Shown here: positions 46,291-58,309 of the stretch, piece after piece
Layout of the letters: each line of letters opens with the position of its first letter
Position numbering within the stretch: the stretch's first letter is position 1
Assembly: GCA_026874595.1 (NCBI GenBank)
Contig: CM049307.1
Span: 26,758,362 to 26,822,361 of the forward strand
Origin: Sipunculus nudus
Lineage: Eukaryota > Annelida > Sipuncula > Golfingiida > Sipunculidae
Reading direction: 5' to 3'
Length of the DNA: 64,000 bases
Translations under genes and position numbers: made by a program
The notes under the pieces: model-generated
Told to the model about the DNA's origin: nothing
The model's database searches: none
Seen by the model: the letters and a program-made list of their open reading frames with translations, nothing else

Positions 46291-47905
46291 TATGGTTTAC
46301 CGTAGACGTACAGGATATTGCTATGTGGGAGCCTATTCTGGAACCAGGCCTGGAGACTTCAGCTGTGAGAGACTGTGATTCATCGCTCAGAAAGAATAGT
46401 CTGTGCGCGGTATATGGACGGTGAAATATGTATACATAGCTGGAGATTGAGGATTATAAAACTCCGTAAATACATAGCAGTGTTACATCCCTGTGTTCCG
46501 TATGTGCGCGATAGCCAAGTAGTTAGGAACCGAGCGATCAGGAAATGCCGTCATGATTGGACTCTGTGTATTTATGTGAATATACATTTAATATTGTTGT
46601 AAAGGGAGCGACTCTCCATAGAATGTAAGTAACTTTTTTTTATATATTATTGTTTTGTAAACAAGGGTCTTATTTGTTTTTTGGTTTTTTTTTTTTTTTG
46701 TTAAGACTGTGTGTATGAGTGCAGCCAATTTGTTCGACTCTTAAAAAACCTGGACGTTCACATCTTTACCGATGTGACAATCATAATTCCATTCTTTTGT
46801 TATTTGACTTTTCATTATCAATAATTTATAGGCCAATTTACATTTAAGCACGGAATATTAGAACCAGACGAGTAATGAGTGACGGTTGAGCATTCATCCC
46901 CTGTCATTCGCACCCTTAAGGTGTTGTCTGCCGAACGAGATGACATAATGATGGAAATGTAAATATCCTGAATAATTAAAGTGTCGACTTGACAGGGAAC
47001 TCTCCCAATAATTAAAACCACACATACCGCCTTTGAATGGCAGCTCTATTTGTGTCCGATAACCTGCTGTTATATGGTCTTCTCTCTGTCAAGGACGTAC
47101 TTCTGTAAAAAATACCAACAATTTAGTTTCCATTTTGAAGTTTTGTCCCGGGAACGAGTTAAAATATTGGCTTCTTTACTGACTATAGGACCCACGGGAA
47201 ATGAACTTATTTTGAAGGCCATCTTATAAATTATCCGGCCTGTGCGGGCTCTCGGCCTAGTAATGACGCCCTAGAACGTGCTCAGCCCGCTCGATAACCG
47301 ACTATTCCACCGCTGGAGGAGGCCTAAGTATTTTTGCCGAGAATTATATTCCTGAATTGGAATCTTGAATCGTGTCCGGTTCCCACGGTAACAACAAGGT
47401 CATTACTATACAGACTTGGTCCCCCGGTAATACCAAGACTGTTAACGCTTGATTGTGTGCATTAACACAAAGTATAGTATACCTGCATGATACTGAAAAA
47501 AAATAAAATTGAGAAAGTCTAGATTTGGTCTTTTTTAATTGATACAAATACGCAATTTGAAAATCACAAGAAAAAAATAAGGAGCTCCGCTTACAACAGA
47601 AGTCACATGAGAATAGCATTGTAAGCAATTTCCTAAATCGGTACTGAGTATGAGCGCTTATATATTCCATATAAAACAAATACTCAAAATGAGTGCTTAA
47701 TATAAACTAAAACAATATACATTTTATACTTGTATTGAAGACAATAGTACAGAGCAGGCATACCGCAGTATAGATAATTATTAGTTATACATTTATTTCA
47801 TATTGTTTGATGATTCGTCCTTGAGTTGTTAAGCATATTTAATATATTATAATTCACACACAAACCTAATCACGAATGTTCACCTACTTATACATAAAAG
47901 TTGAC

Positions 47906-47909
<4 letters not shown>
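45882..47909. other. Unique sequence with long CT/TA microsatellite, no gene proven
   Basis: The first ~750 bp (to about 46630) is GC-richer. It opens with ACTTAAAAGGAGGGCCC near 45948, which resembles a TATA-like core promoter followed by an LTR-type leader, but no matching terminus or second copy was found. The (CT)n(TA)n tract at 46195-46288 lies within it. From 46.65 kb on it is ordinary AT-rich DNA, with a 111-codon minus frame (47679-47344) that I do not recognise. Confidence 0.45.
46195..46288. repeat. (CT)n(TA)n compound microsatellite
   Basis: About 30 imperfect CT units pass into about 15 TA units. Confidence 0.95.

Positions 47910-47944
<35 letters not shown>
47910..47944. repeat. 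(AT)n microsatellite
   Basis: About 17 AT units, followed by further TATA-rich sequence to about 47966. Confidence 0.95.
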
Positions 47945-47949
<5 letters not shown>

Positions 47950-50550
47950 TTATATATTATATATATGCATGTGTGTGCGTCTCATAAGTCATCGGTTTCA
48001 TTAATCAAACTAGCTCGCTGACAGCCGTGTTCCTCTGAGTGCTATATGGAGGACGAGATGGCTAGCTTGTACAGTCATGGAGCCACTGTTAAACACATCC
48101 CTATAAATTAGCGTTCAGGATTAATTATTAATTAATTGTTAATTTAAAATACAGCTTAAGGAGACGACTCTGGGATTTTCAGGAAATGGGCTGCTTTAGA
48201 TCCTCCCCCTCCACCAATCTCATTTACAAAGGTGGTTTACATCACCATGAAGAGTAGAAAAAAAATATGCCACTTTGTCTCACACGGCACTGACGAAGTG
48301 CATGATTGTCCCCTGGACATGGGACGCGGACTGTTTAATGAAGACTGTTCTGTTTAATATGAGCTGCTGTATATTTATGCCCACGGTTGGTTTGAGCTAA
48401 TACCTTCAGTAAATGTATTGTCATCCTTAGGGTTTGTGCAGAGACTTGTCTTTAAGATGTAAACCCGACTTAAGATGAGTTGTATTGGTGGGCACTGACT
48501 GGATGTAATTAATGTAGACACAGACACTCACAGCCGGAACTTGATGGGGAATTCATTTATTTACAGTTTGCTTAGCTGTTTATTGTCTATGCATGCCCCA
48601 GGCCGGTCATGTATGTTATTCTCCTGAGTGGAAACTAACATTGTACTTTGTCACTGGAAATAACTCAAATTCTGAAGGAAGTCCTTTAAATTCATTCATC
48701 ATTATCTTAAAATAGTTACTGCCCATTCAAACGCAAAAACACACACCTTTAAGATGTTCCATGGCTAATCTAACTCTGCATCTAAATATTCTCTGTAATT
48801 TATTTTGTAACTAAAATTCAACTGTCGTCCCTGAGAATAATTTAAATACAATATAGAATAAATATATTTTCTATGATTTTCTATGCAAGCGACCAAATAA
48901 AAATGACGCCCCTTTTAGGCTTGTATATCTTTGTTATCATTCGCCACCAGAGTGCGCTCACCTACAAGTAAAAACAGATGTTACATGGAAATTATGGGAA
49001 ATACAACTGTAACGTCTTTCCCTGTACCAAAAATAGATCTAGTTTAGCGGCAGTAAAATCCATAAATACAACGCATTAATTCTGTTACATTTCATTTTCA
49101 ATTCAATACATTCCTGCAAGAAATAGCTTCTCTTCTGAAGCTGAAACTAGGGACATTTTACAAAACGTATTACATAGAAAAAGTTGGGCAGACCAATGTG
49201 ACTAACTATGCATATACCTCGGGTTATATTCAAGATCCAAACTACTCTTTCTTCTTTCGTGACCCACCACTTCAGTTTCATGTAAATATACAAGTATTAT
49301 TTTGAGATATCTTGCAAACATTTGCAAGCTGCTGTTTTGGTAGAGTCAGAGACGCAAACATACACAAGGGTAGACACACTTCCGGTGTTGGAAGGGGGGT
49401 GCTCATTAAGTCACATTTAAGGATACTAGTTTTGTTTGGTTCTGGCTTAATATGATTAAATCATGTCGCTGCCGGTAAAGCAGACGAAAGGAATTAATAA
49501 AGCTTTCTATATGGTGTATGTATTATAAAAATAGATATGAGTCAGCTCTATCATAATTGCCATGACATTTTTAAACAGATATTTATGGAAATATATCATT
49601 GATTCACAACTATTCATCAGAAAATTTTACCTGTTTTAACTGATAAAATGCGGTTCCCAGTAATTCTCAAGCTGTAAAACCTGTCAACTTTTAGAATTAT
49701 TTAATTTCAGATAATAATTCGAAACATTAGATCAGAAACTAAGGCTAATACCAACCATCAATGCAGTAGGGGAATTATTGTGCCAGGGCACGAAATGTGT
49801 TACCGCCACTGATAAATTTGTGATGAACTTTTATTTTAAAAGTTTTGTGCCAGAGTCAAAGTGGTTCTTATCGATGCGTGCATGGCGTCTTTGGGCGAGG
49901 CATAAGTTGTCATTTAGTAGATACCACCGAGGGCTTTTCCTTTTGATAATGCTGCACTCATGCTTTGATCGATCTGCCTCCGCCCCGGGCGCTTATGTCT
50001 GCATGAAATATCACACTTTGCAGGAGAAACCCTACGGGCGCCTGTATTCAAGATCAGTTGACAATTTAGCTTTATGTCTTGTTTAGTGGTTCATTTCACC
50101 TCCGATAAAGCTTTCCAAAAATGCCAATATACAGACAAAGAAATAATTAGACTACTTTTTTTCATGCTTGTTTTGTCGTCTTATTTTAGAAATCTGCCCA
50201 CGTAACAATCAGTCAAACCGGGCCCAGGGAGCGGTGCACAAGCACAGGACAGGTAAGACGTGACCTAGACCAAACCAAGAAAGAAAGAAAAACACAAAAA
50301 TCTACCTCTATCATAAAAAGACGCCGAACACCACTAAGTGTAGTGCACGCTATTGATACAAAGAAACTGTCACTCAACTGGCGACGTGATATTTCACCCC
50401 TTCATTCTGAAAAATGATTTTAATGACGAATGACGTTGCCACACTGTCCTATATTTGGGGAATCGGCTAGTCGTGATTAGAACTATACATCGGTTCTGAT
50501 TCCATGGTCAAACGCACGGTCTATAATAACTTAGAACCTATAATCTAGGT
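47945..50550. other. Unique AT-rich sequence, no gene seen
   Basis: A 102-codon plus frame (49778-50086) has no recognisable domain. No repeats or RNA genes noticed. Confidence 0.5.
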
Positions 50551-50623
50551 GTGCCGAAATTCGGCTCATCGGGTCCTGAAAAATAAGGGTGAGGTCTTAC
50601 ATGTCAGACCTGATTTTTCGGGA
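50551..50623. other. Palindrome plus compound stem-loop
   Basis: The 13-mer GCCGAAATTCGGC (about 50553-50565) is a palindrome around a central A. It is followed by a long stem: TCCTGAAAAAT (50574-50584) pairs with ATTTTTCGGGA (50613-50623), 11 pairs with one G-T. Nested inside, AGGTCT pairs with AGACCT across an 8-nt loop. The arms are separated by only about 28 nt. It could be the tip of a foldback transposon, a hairpin RNA or chance. Confidence 0.5.
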
Positions 50624-52552
50624 GATCGGTACAGAAAACATGCTGGGAGTTGGACCAAGTGGCTAAGTGACCCCTTCATGTTGAAATATGTTATGTTTTA
50701 GGACTAAGTGGAAAAGTTGATTTCACAACATAAATCCAAAGTTCTTGACTAAAGTCACTAGCAAACATTGCTATTTCATAAAGATTATATATTTATCGAC
50801 ATCATACAGTACACAGATAACAGTTACACACGATACACAGCCATAACGATAGCCAACACCTTTAACCATGTAATATGGTGTGATTGGTACATGGTATACA
50901 TGACAAGGATTCACCTGGGCTCTTGGTATTCATAAACAACAACGTTGTTACCATGTCTTTACAGGACTATCAAGTATCTCCAAATTAATTCATGATATAA
51001 ATCCATATTTATATTATATATATATATATATAATATATGACTAAACTGACATGGTGGTCTTACTAACCACGAGATACTTTCAGAACGACCATTTCTCGTC
51101 CATGCAATATTTTCCTAAGCTTGAGCTATTTTTATGTCCACCACAGCTGTACATCAGGACGAGTCTGCCGGTCTTATAGTCCCAACCCCTGGACATATAT
51201 AGCAATTTATAAGCACAGATATGATATAGAATCTTTGGTGAGCCATATCAAAATGTGCTTTCCAGAAGTAAAGTCCTCAAAGACGCCAGACCTGCTTTGT
51301 TCTGGGCGCCTGATGTCAAATATATCAATCTGAGATGAGATTATCTGATTTATGATGGCCAACTAAATGAAAGGAATTGGCAGTTGAGTATGTTCTAGAT
51401 CCAGGTTAAACTGGTACTACTGGAACTCGGCCGGTGCTCAGGCAGACCCACCCTCAAACCACAAAGTTCCTGATATCTTCCCGTTATGGTATGAATGCTT
51501 TAGAAATACAATTCATGTGTCAGCAGGGCCATCAAAGTTATGTTCACTGTCTTCACATTACCCCGTCAATAATTCCTCAAAATATATCGAGATATAGGTC
51601 ATCTGACTAAAAGAACAATTAAGGTGTTTACAGAGTTGTTCGGTGAATACTAAACACGGATGAACCAATCCTCTATTATGTGTTTCTCGGATGATCGTCA
51701 GTTCAGACTCTTAGAATAAATTCAATGAACATATTTGTAGACATATATAGATCAACCAGTGATCAGGTATTTAGAATATGTAACTGGTGTATTAGGGAAT
51801 ACGGATTGGATCATTTGGGGTTTTACTTGAGAATAATGAAAATATGCGCATTGTATGATATCCAAAGATAAAATATATGTATATTTATCTTTAATCAGGT
51901 ATTTTCAGTTAGTAACATGTGTATTAAGGGAACATGGATTGGATGATGAAGATTTATATTTGAGAAAAAGGGTACATGAAAGCGGTTTTTTTTCAACAGA
52001 AAGCAGAAATCTATGTTTTTATTTTGTAATGTTTTGTAGTCATCCAAGAATACGGGCTCGTGTTAACCAGTTCAGTTAGTGCAAACACTCCAAGGTATGT
52101 CCCGGATATTGACGACAGAGTGAGCCAACCGCGTATACATCCAGGTGCAGTCAGGTATCTTTGTAGTTTAATAACATAAGCACCTTAAAAAGAATTGCAA
52201 ATATATCAGTCTTAGGGAAATGTATCGATTACACAGAGGTTGGATTAAAGGATTTTTAAAAAAGAATAATCGTTTGATGAGAAGATGAATAACCAGATTT
52301 ACCCCGAAGTCATAGATAATCTTGAAGATATTAACACTCATGACGTTCATTGTATCTGTGAAAAAGTGGTCTCAAGGGACTTTGATGAGGGTTTGTTTTG
52401 AAGAACTGAAGATAATTATTTACACATATGTAATGGACAAACACACCAAGGTTAAGCGGTCTACAGAGGTAGATGTCCCTTGGTTCTTATTTTTTATATG
52501 ATTTGATGTTTCATGTTTTCCCCTGCTATCTATTCTGCGCTATTATATTATA

Positions 52553-52598
<46 letters not shown>

Positions 52599-53912
52599 TA
52601 TCTGGGGCATATTTTTTAAAGAATAAGAAAATAATCTTATGAAAAAAATAAAATTGTTATAAAAATCAAACATTAAAGCGCATGTCGCAGGTTCTGTTTA
52701 ACTTTCATGGTATAGAGGTAGATACACTGTTAGCATTCGAATGGTGGAATGAACTATACCAAATCGCCGCGTTTATCTTTATCTTATGAAGGGCGGCCCC
52801 TACTCTCTCGTTGTTAATAGTATACGGAAGAAGAGAGAGTAGAGTAGAAAAAAGGAACTGGAAGGACGCCTTAATTACCTGTCAGGTATGACAGATATAA
52901 GTTAACCAAAAGGAAATGGCAAAACAAGCGTGTCCGCCCCCTCACGACATTTATCTTTTGTCTCAAGGGAATTATTGGGGAACAAAACATTCAGTCTGGG
53001 AAATGCCCGAACAATGAAAACATACTATACTTGAGTATGTCATAGATAGAGCACGTGATAAAGTAAACAACGGGAAATGTTTCAGTTTTAAAATGCCTCA
53101 TCTTAGAAAGGCGTTGAGATGAATTATATTATGAAATTCCTCGCTATCATTATGCACCCAGCCACCCATCCTGTAAAAACTCTTGACCTTTTGTCAATGG
53201 AAACGAGAGATTGTATTTTATTCATAAATTTATTATCGCAAATTAAGATAGACTGACCTCTCCTCTCAAATAAAGCATCGCAAAATTTTCTACAGGGCAC
53301 GGTGAAGCAGGGTAATATACATCTACTCTCACTGAACAAGGCATTATTTTCACTATTCCATGAGAAAAGAATTCAAATAAAACTGGAAAACAATTCTGTC
53401 ACATTTGATATTATATAGTTTACTTATTACTTATGTATGTGAAAAGAAAACGGCAAACGGAACTGTAATTTATAATATATAGTTAAAAATAATGAGCCGA
53501 TGCTCAATTATAGGACAGGTTTAAAAGAAATAACATTACAGCTGACACTGAAACAAAGCCATCGGTCATACAAGTGCATGCAGGTGGTCATGCAGAGTCC
53601 TGAAGCTGACAAATCACCTTGGCATCGGCTTGTTAATTTCAGTGTCACAGCTGGTCCGGTTCGTTTCGTCCTTCGCAGGCGAACATATTCTCTTTTTTCC
53701 GTTAGTGGTATCTCAGTAGCATAAATATAAATGTTCAAGTTAATATTCAAATAATTGTTTTTCATAATCGATACCACCTTTGTTTATTCTCTCAATCAAC
53801 AGGTTCTTTATTTAATTCCTTTGGATTTACTTACGTATTCTCAATAACGGCCTGTATATTCAAATGAAAATACAAGTTCATCTGTGTCTTTAAAATTTCA
53901 TATGTAACGATA

Positions 53913-53915
<3 letters not shown>
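50624..53915. other. Unique AT-rich sequence with microsatellites, no gene seen
   Basis: Contains a short (TA)n at about 51014-51033 and an (ATT)n tract at 52553-52594. Short open frames only. Confidence 0.55.
52553..52594. repeat. (ATT)n microsatellite
   Basis: About 14 perfect trinucleotide units. Confidence 0.95.
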
Positions 53916-53963
<48 letters not shown>

Positions 53964-53990
53964 TTATATATATATATTTATATGTATATA
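53916..53990. repeat. (TA)n microsatellite with TTTA interruptions
   Basis: About 17 TA units followed by shorter (TA)n blocks separated by TTTA. Confidence 0.93.
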
Positions 53991-56900
53991 AGTATTAATA
54001 AGTATTATATAAAATGTTTCCCATCCATGCTTACTCTTATCGCACGATTTATAACAGACGAAATTATCTTTACAGTTTGACAAAGCAAAAGCATATGGGA
54101 AACATCCGGATCCCCACACAATTAACAGTGTTATTTTGCATTTTTATTACATTTTGCTTGTTTAGTGCTGCACGGGATAAAGTTATGTAATAATTTATAA
54201 TTCAATCCTGCAATTTTTCGGTAAGGAAATGTTTCGACCTATACTTTATAAATAGTACTCCATGGTATCAAATAATCTATGTCAAAAGTTTTCTTCAATT
54301 TTGTTTGTAAAATTGGCAAATTATTTATTTTATTTATTAATAATTCATACAAAAAAATCATATTTTTTATCAATGTTTACCAGAAAATATTGATATTTCT
54401 TTTTAGTGCTTAATTTAGTCTTTTCAACCTCTATATAAATGTATTTAAATATTTTTTTCAACATTTTTTAAAGAATAAAATATTCAATAATCCAATTTCT
54501 AGTCTTTGAGTGTCCTCATAACTTCTTTATCTGAAAAAAACTTAATAAACTGAATTTATTATTAAATCATGTAGGTGTATTATGTGCTAATCCATTATTT
54601 AAAAAGAAGGGGTTTTCCATTATATAAAATGTGTTTATTTCCCAAAATGAACTGGCTTAATATTTTGCCTGACGTTATTTTGCTCAATTGAAGTAATGTT
54701 TTGCAGTTATTTCATCTGTCTATAAAGCAGTGGTAAATAAGCAAAATCCTGAAATTCTGTCTAGTTTATAACATTTGTATGTAACACTGTTGCTATGTCG
54801 AGACCAATCTGGCTGAAAAAGACGCTTTTTACTTATTTTGTAATATTCTTGGGATCCAAGCATATTTCGCGACCTCGGCTACAGATTCTATATCGGGCAT
54901 TTTCAGTCCACCCTGCTCATATGTGCCTATAAGAGTTTTTCGTTGAATTCGATCACGAAAATTTAATATGTATTAATACATAATCCTTTCTATATTATTA
55001 CTGTTTGTACCTGTTGAACCTGTCAATGTTTACAGTCCCGACGACTCTATAGCTGCAGCAGAGCACACCTCGGAAGGTCTCTTTGTGTTGCCTTCCTCTG
55101 GGAATCCTTTCTTTAAGGAATTACTTTGTCATATGTAAAAAAAACGGTAGCACTCTTTCCGCTGTCATTATCAATACAATGGGTTCCTTTCAAATATAGA
55201 AAATTCACAAATATAAGCTTTCGAACACCGAAATTTTCCATCTTGACATGTATTCTGAGAGTCAGTATCATAAACTGGTTCTCAACAAAATCGTACGTAA
55301 GTTGTCGTTTAGTTTCATACGTCTACGGTCAAAATGTGTCAGAGCATACAAACACCTGCATCACGTGACCTACAGAAAACATATTTTCTCTAATTTTTCA
55401 TGCTTCTTACAGTATAACCTCTACTTAGGGTTTCACCCGAAGTTTTGGACATTTGTTTAATTTTGTTTGTCACTTTCAGCAATAATATAGTAGAGAACTC
55501 TTCATTCGCACGACCGCATAATGTGAATTTTATTTATATTTTCATCCTGCAATTTTTTAAGGATCTAAACAAACCGATAACACTAGCTCACATTGTCCCT
55601 ATAATATCGCGTGCTCTTCGTGTCAACCATGATTCATGTTTAAATAATCCATAAATTAATATATGAATAAAAGGCATCATTGAACACATTTATTAACTGA
55701 TCAATTAATGTACTTAAATTGGGCCATGAACTGTCAACAGGGATTAAATGCAGTTAAAAAAAGTAACAAGATACAGTATGAGAATCTACGACGTGCAATG
55801 ATTACATAATCTTCACTCAGACGCTACCATATTTTAAATAAGATTTACAATTTATAAATTTTTCGATAGATTTACTTTTTAAAATGTATTTATATCTTAG
55901 TATACCTATATATGTATGTATATATTGCATGTGCCCAAAGTTCCACCAGATTATGAAGTGATACACTGGAGAGAAAATGATTACTTATTACTTCCCATAC
56001 TGCGTGATTGATGGACAACACATATACTCGGCGACCATCTTTTTTCCTGGACACGATTTATTGCAGCGGTCTCGGGCCGGCCAGATTTCCCCTATGTGAT
56101 TTACTTGCCCGAGTTTAATTAAGGAAATCAAGTTGAAAATTACGAGTGTGATCTAATCTCCAGTGAATCTGCAGTACGCCCCGGGTTTAGTGAGTCTGAC
56201 AAGAGCGATGCCATAGAAACGTAGTATCTGGATGAGTTATTGTCTGACAGGACAGATCCTGGAAAACCGAGCTGCAGTTGTTGCAGTCTCTGGCCGTGTG
56301 TGTGTTTATCATCCAGAATAGAACTTAGCCCGGGATTCCTTTAGAAAGAAAGTGCAAGGACAGATTGGGCTATTGATTTAACATTTGTCAACATCAATCA
56401 CGTGAGTGAGGTCACGGGTCAAACCTGTAATGGCCGCATGGAATAAAGTGGCCCTTACAGGATCACGTGGCGTGTCCTGAAACATTGGCAGTCAGAGATT
56501 TTAAGTAGCAAAAATATAATCTTCTTATACGGACTACAGCTCCCAGGCTTTACAAAAGAGAAACAAAATCTATAAGATGATTTTTTTTGCCGTGAAATCT
56601 AAATATTACTTGGACTGATATTACATTTAGTTGTGAGTTAAACATCTACAAAGGACCTTTTACATCAAATTCGTTTTACTGCAAAGCTGTATGTAAAGTC
56701 TCACGCCGGAGAGGCAAAATCGATACAAACCATGGCCAAGAGCAAATGTCATTGGCTGTATATTGAACCGCAGGAGCGAGCTTTGCAAGTTTCTTCAAAT
56801 GTTGTTTGATCTTAAGGTTACTGGGCGTTTTTTATTGGCAAGCAATAGAAAATAAGCAAATCAAATTGCTGCCTATATATTTTCCGTGCCAGTTGCATCC

Positions 56901-57781
56901 ATTCCTAGTTGAATGTCGTTTAGCAGCGTAATTCCCAGTGTTGGTATGTAAAGCCTCTATTTGATGTACTTCACGTTTTATTTGAAAAGCTCTATACATA
57001 TTTTCATTGTGACGGTGCAATGGAAACTCGGGAGTAGCTTATTAGCCTAGCACTGTGTTACCTGGGGAACCGGCCATCTACGGAAACAAATAGAGATGAA
57101 TGATGAAAGGGGGATATTCCGATATCTGAAATTTATTAACTGTCCATTGAATCTTTAGGGAATACGGCAGAAATCACAGATCACACCCACACCGGCTGTT
57201 CGTTTTATTTATATCCCGGTGTTTATAACGTGTGGGGCACACCTAAATAATCAAAGAACATTCAATAAGGACATCTGACGACAGGTCAGACGAACCAGAG
57301 GTTACAACTAAAGTGGCCTTTCAACGCACATATGCCACCAACTACTTTTCGGTTACATGTTTTTAATAGAGCTTCATGTGCTGTGTTTACCAACTGCTTG
57401 TTGAACAAATTACCTTCAGTCCATATGGTCAAGACGTGTACGCAGAGGTAGCCAGAAACCACATAGACGTATTGTTGGCTTTCAAGAAATTATTGAGTAA
57501 TTTTTCAAGAGGGACTCTAAATGCATGGTTTCTACTCGTGGCATAATTTTATTTTTAATTTAATCTCTATGACGAAGAAAAAGGAAAAAATTTATATTAA
57601 TAGAAAACAAATCACCCATCTCATCCTATTCAAGGGAACATTTTCTGGGAGGAAGTGGTGAGAACGGTCTGAATTTTATGTGTGTGGCTAGCATTGGGGA
57701 CAATTTTAGTTATATATACGGGTAGGGCCGAATGAGCAATTCTTTTCTTCTGAATTTCCGCCCATAACACATCTTTAAGTC
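53991..57781. other. Unique AT-rich sequence, no gene seen
   Basis: 54.1-55.0 kb is particularly AT-rich. Short overlapping plus frames at 55.1-55.65 kb show no domain. A motif cluster at 56.4 kb is listed separately. Confidence 0.55.
56399..56469. promoter_or_regulatory. Possible cis-regulatory cluster: two E-boxes and a DR1
   Basis: CACGTG occurs at 56399-56404 and 56464-56469. Between them AGGTCA-C-GGGTCA (56409-56421) forms a direct repeat of nuclear-receptor half-sites with one-base spacing (DR1, the RXR/HNF4 type). Motif content only; no transcript is evident nearby. Confidence 0.3.
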
Positions 57782-58060
57782 TTCAAATCAGTGCTCATGG
57801 CGTGTTGCAATTTAAAAAAAAAATTCAGATTGGTGCCAATGGCTTTTTACAATTTAAGCAAGCGTTCAAATTGGTGCCCACGGCTGGTTAACCATTAACT
57901 CTATTTATTTTGTACAAATAGTTATAATAACTAATCAAGGCACCATCCATGACTCAGATGGTTTCGTTCGGTAGTATGTGAAATTCAAGCAGTTCTTCTA
58001 ATTGATACCCACGGCTTTTTATTATTCATGCTAGTCTCCAAATTGATGCCTGCCACATGT
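57782..58060. repeat. Degenerate local repeat with a decayed SINE tail
   Basis: A phrase like TTCAAATTGGTGCCCACGGC recurs, diverged, at about 57784, 57826, 57865, 57994 and 58036. The segment 57865-57980 (phrase, AT-rich linker, then GGCACCATCCATGACTCAGA...CGGTAGTATGTG) matches 58037-58168 at offsets of roughly 170-190 bp. It therefore includes a decayed copy of the 3' part of the SINE that follows. Confidence 0.6.
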
Positions 58061-58099
58061 TAACTATTTATATAAACTTTATTTTATTTACATGGATGG

Positions 58100-58309
58100 T
58101 AAACTAGTTATATAATAACAAATACGAGGCACTCTCCATGGCTCGGATGTTGGCGCTCGGTAGTGGGTAAGGGTGGGGGGAACCCGGAGAACCCGGAGAA
58201 AACCACAGACCTTGGACGGGCTACCACAACCCACTCTCATAGCCACGCCGGGAATCGAGCCCGGGTCGCCAGCGGAGAGGGCCGAGCGTATTACCACTCA
58301 GATGTCCAA
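58100..58309 (-). mobile_element. tRNA-derived SINE
   Basis: Read on the minus strand from about 58309, the head has an A-box-like CATCTGAGTGG (complement of 58294-58304) and a perfect B box inside GGGCTCGATTCCC (complement of 58250-58262), so it is tRNA-derived with an internal Pol III promoter. About 45 bases downstream comes TTTTCTCCGGGTTCTCCGGG (complement of 58184-58203), then CCCCCCACCC. This CCGGGTNCTCCGG core resembles the conserved central domain shared by several animal SINE families; which family it is was not determined. The 3' region ends AT-rich near 58100. No clear target duplication or tail repeat was found. The 69-codon minus frame across it is incidental. Confidence 0.72.

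Noticed and set aside
45948..46640. LTR starting at the ACTTAAAAGGAGGG promoter-like stretch
   Set aside because: It looks LTR-like in composition, but no TG...CA ends, target duplication or second copy could be identified.
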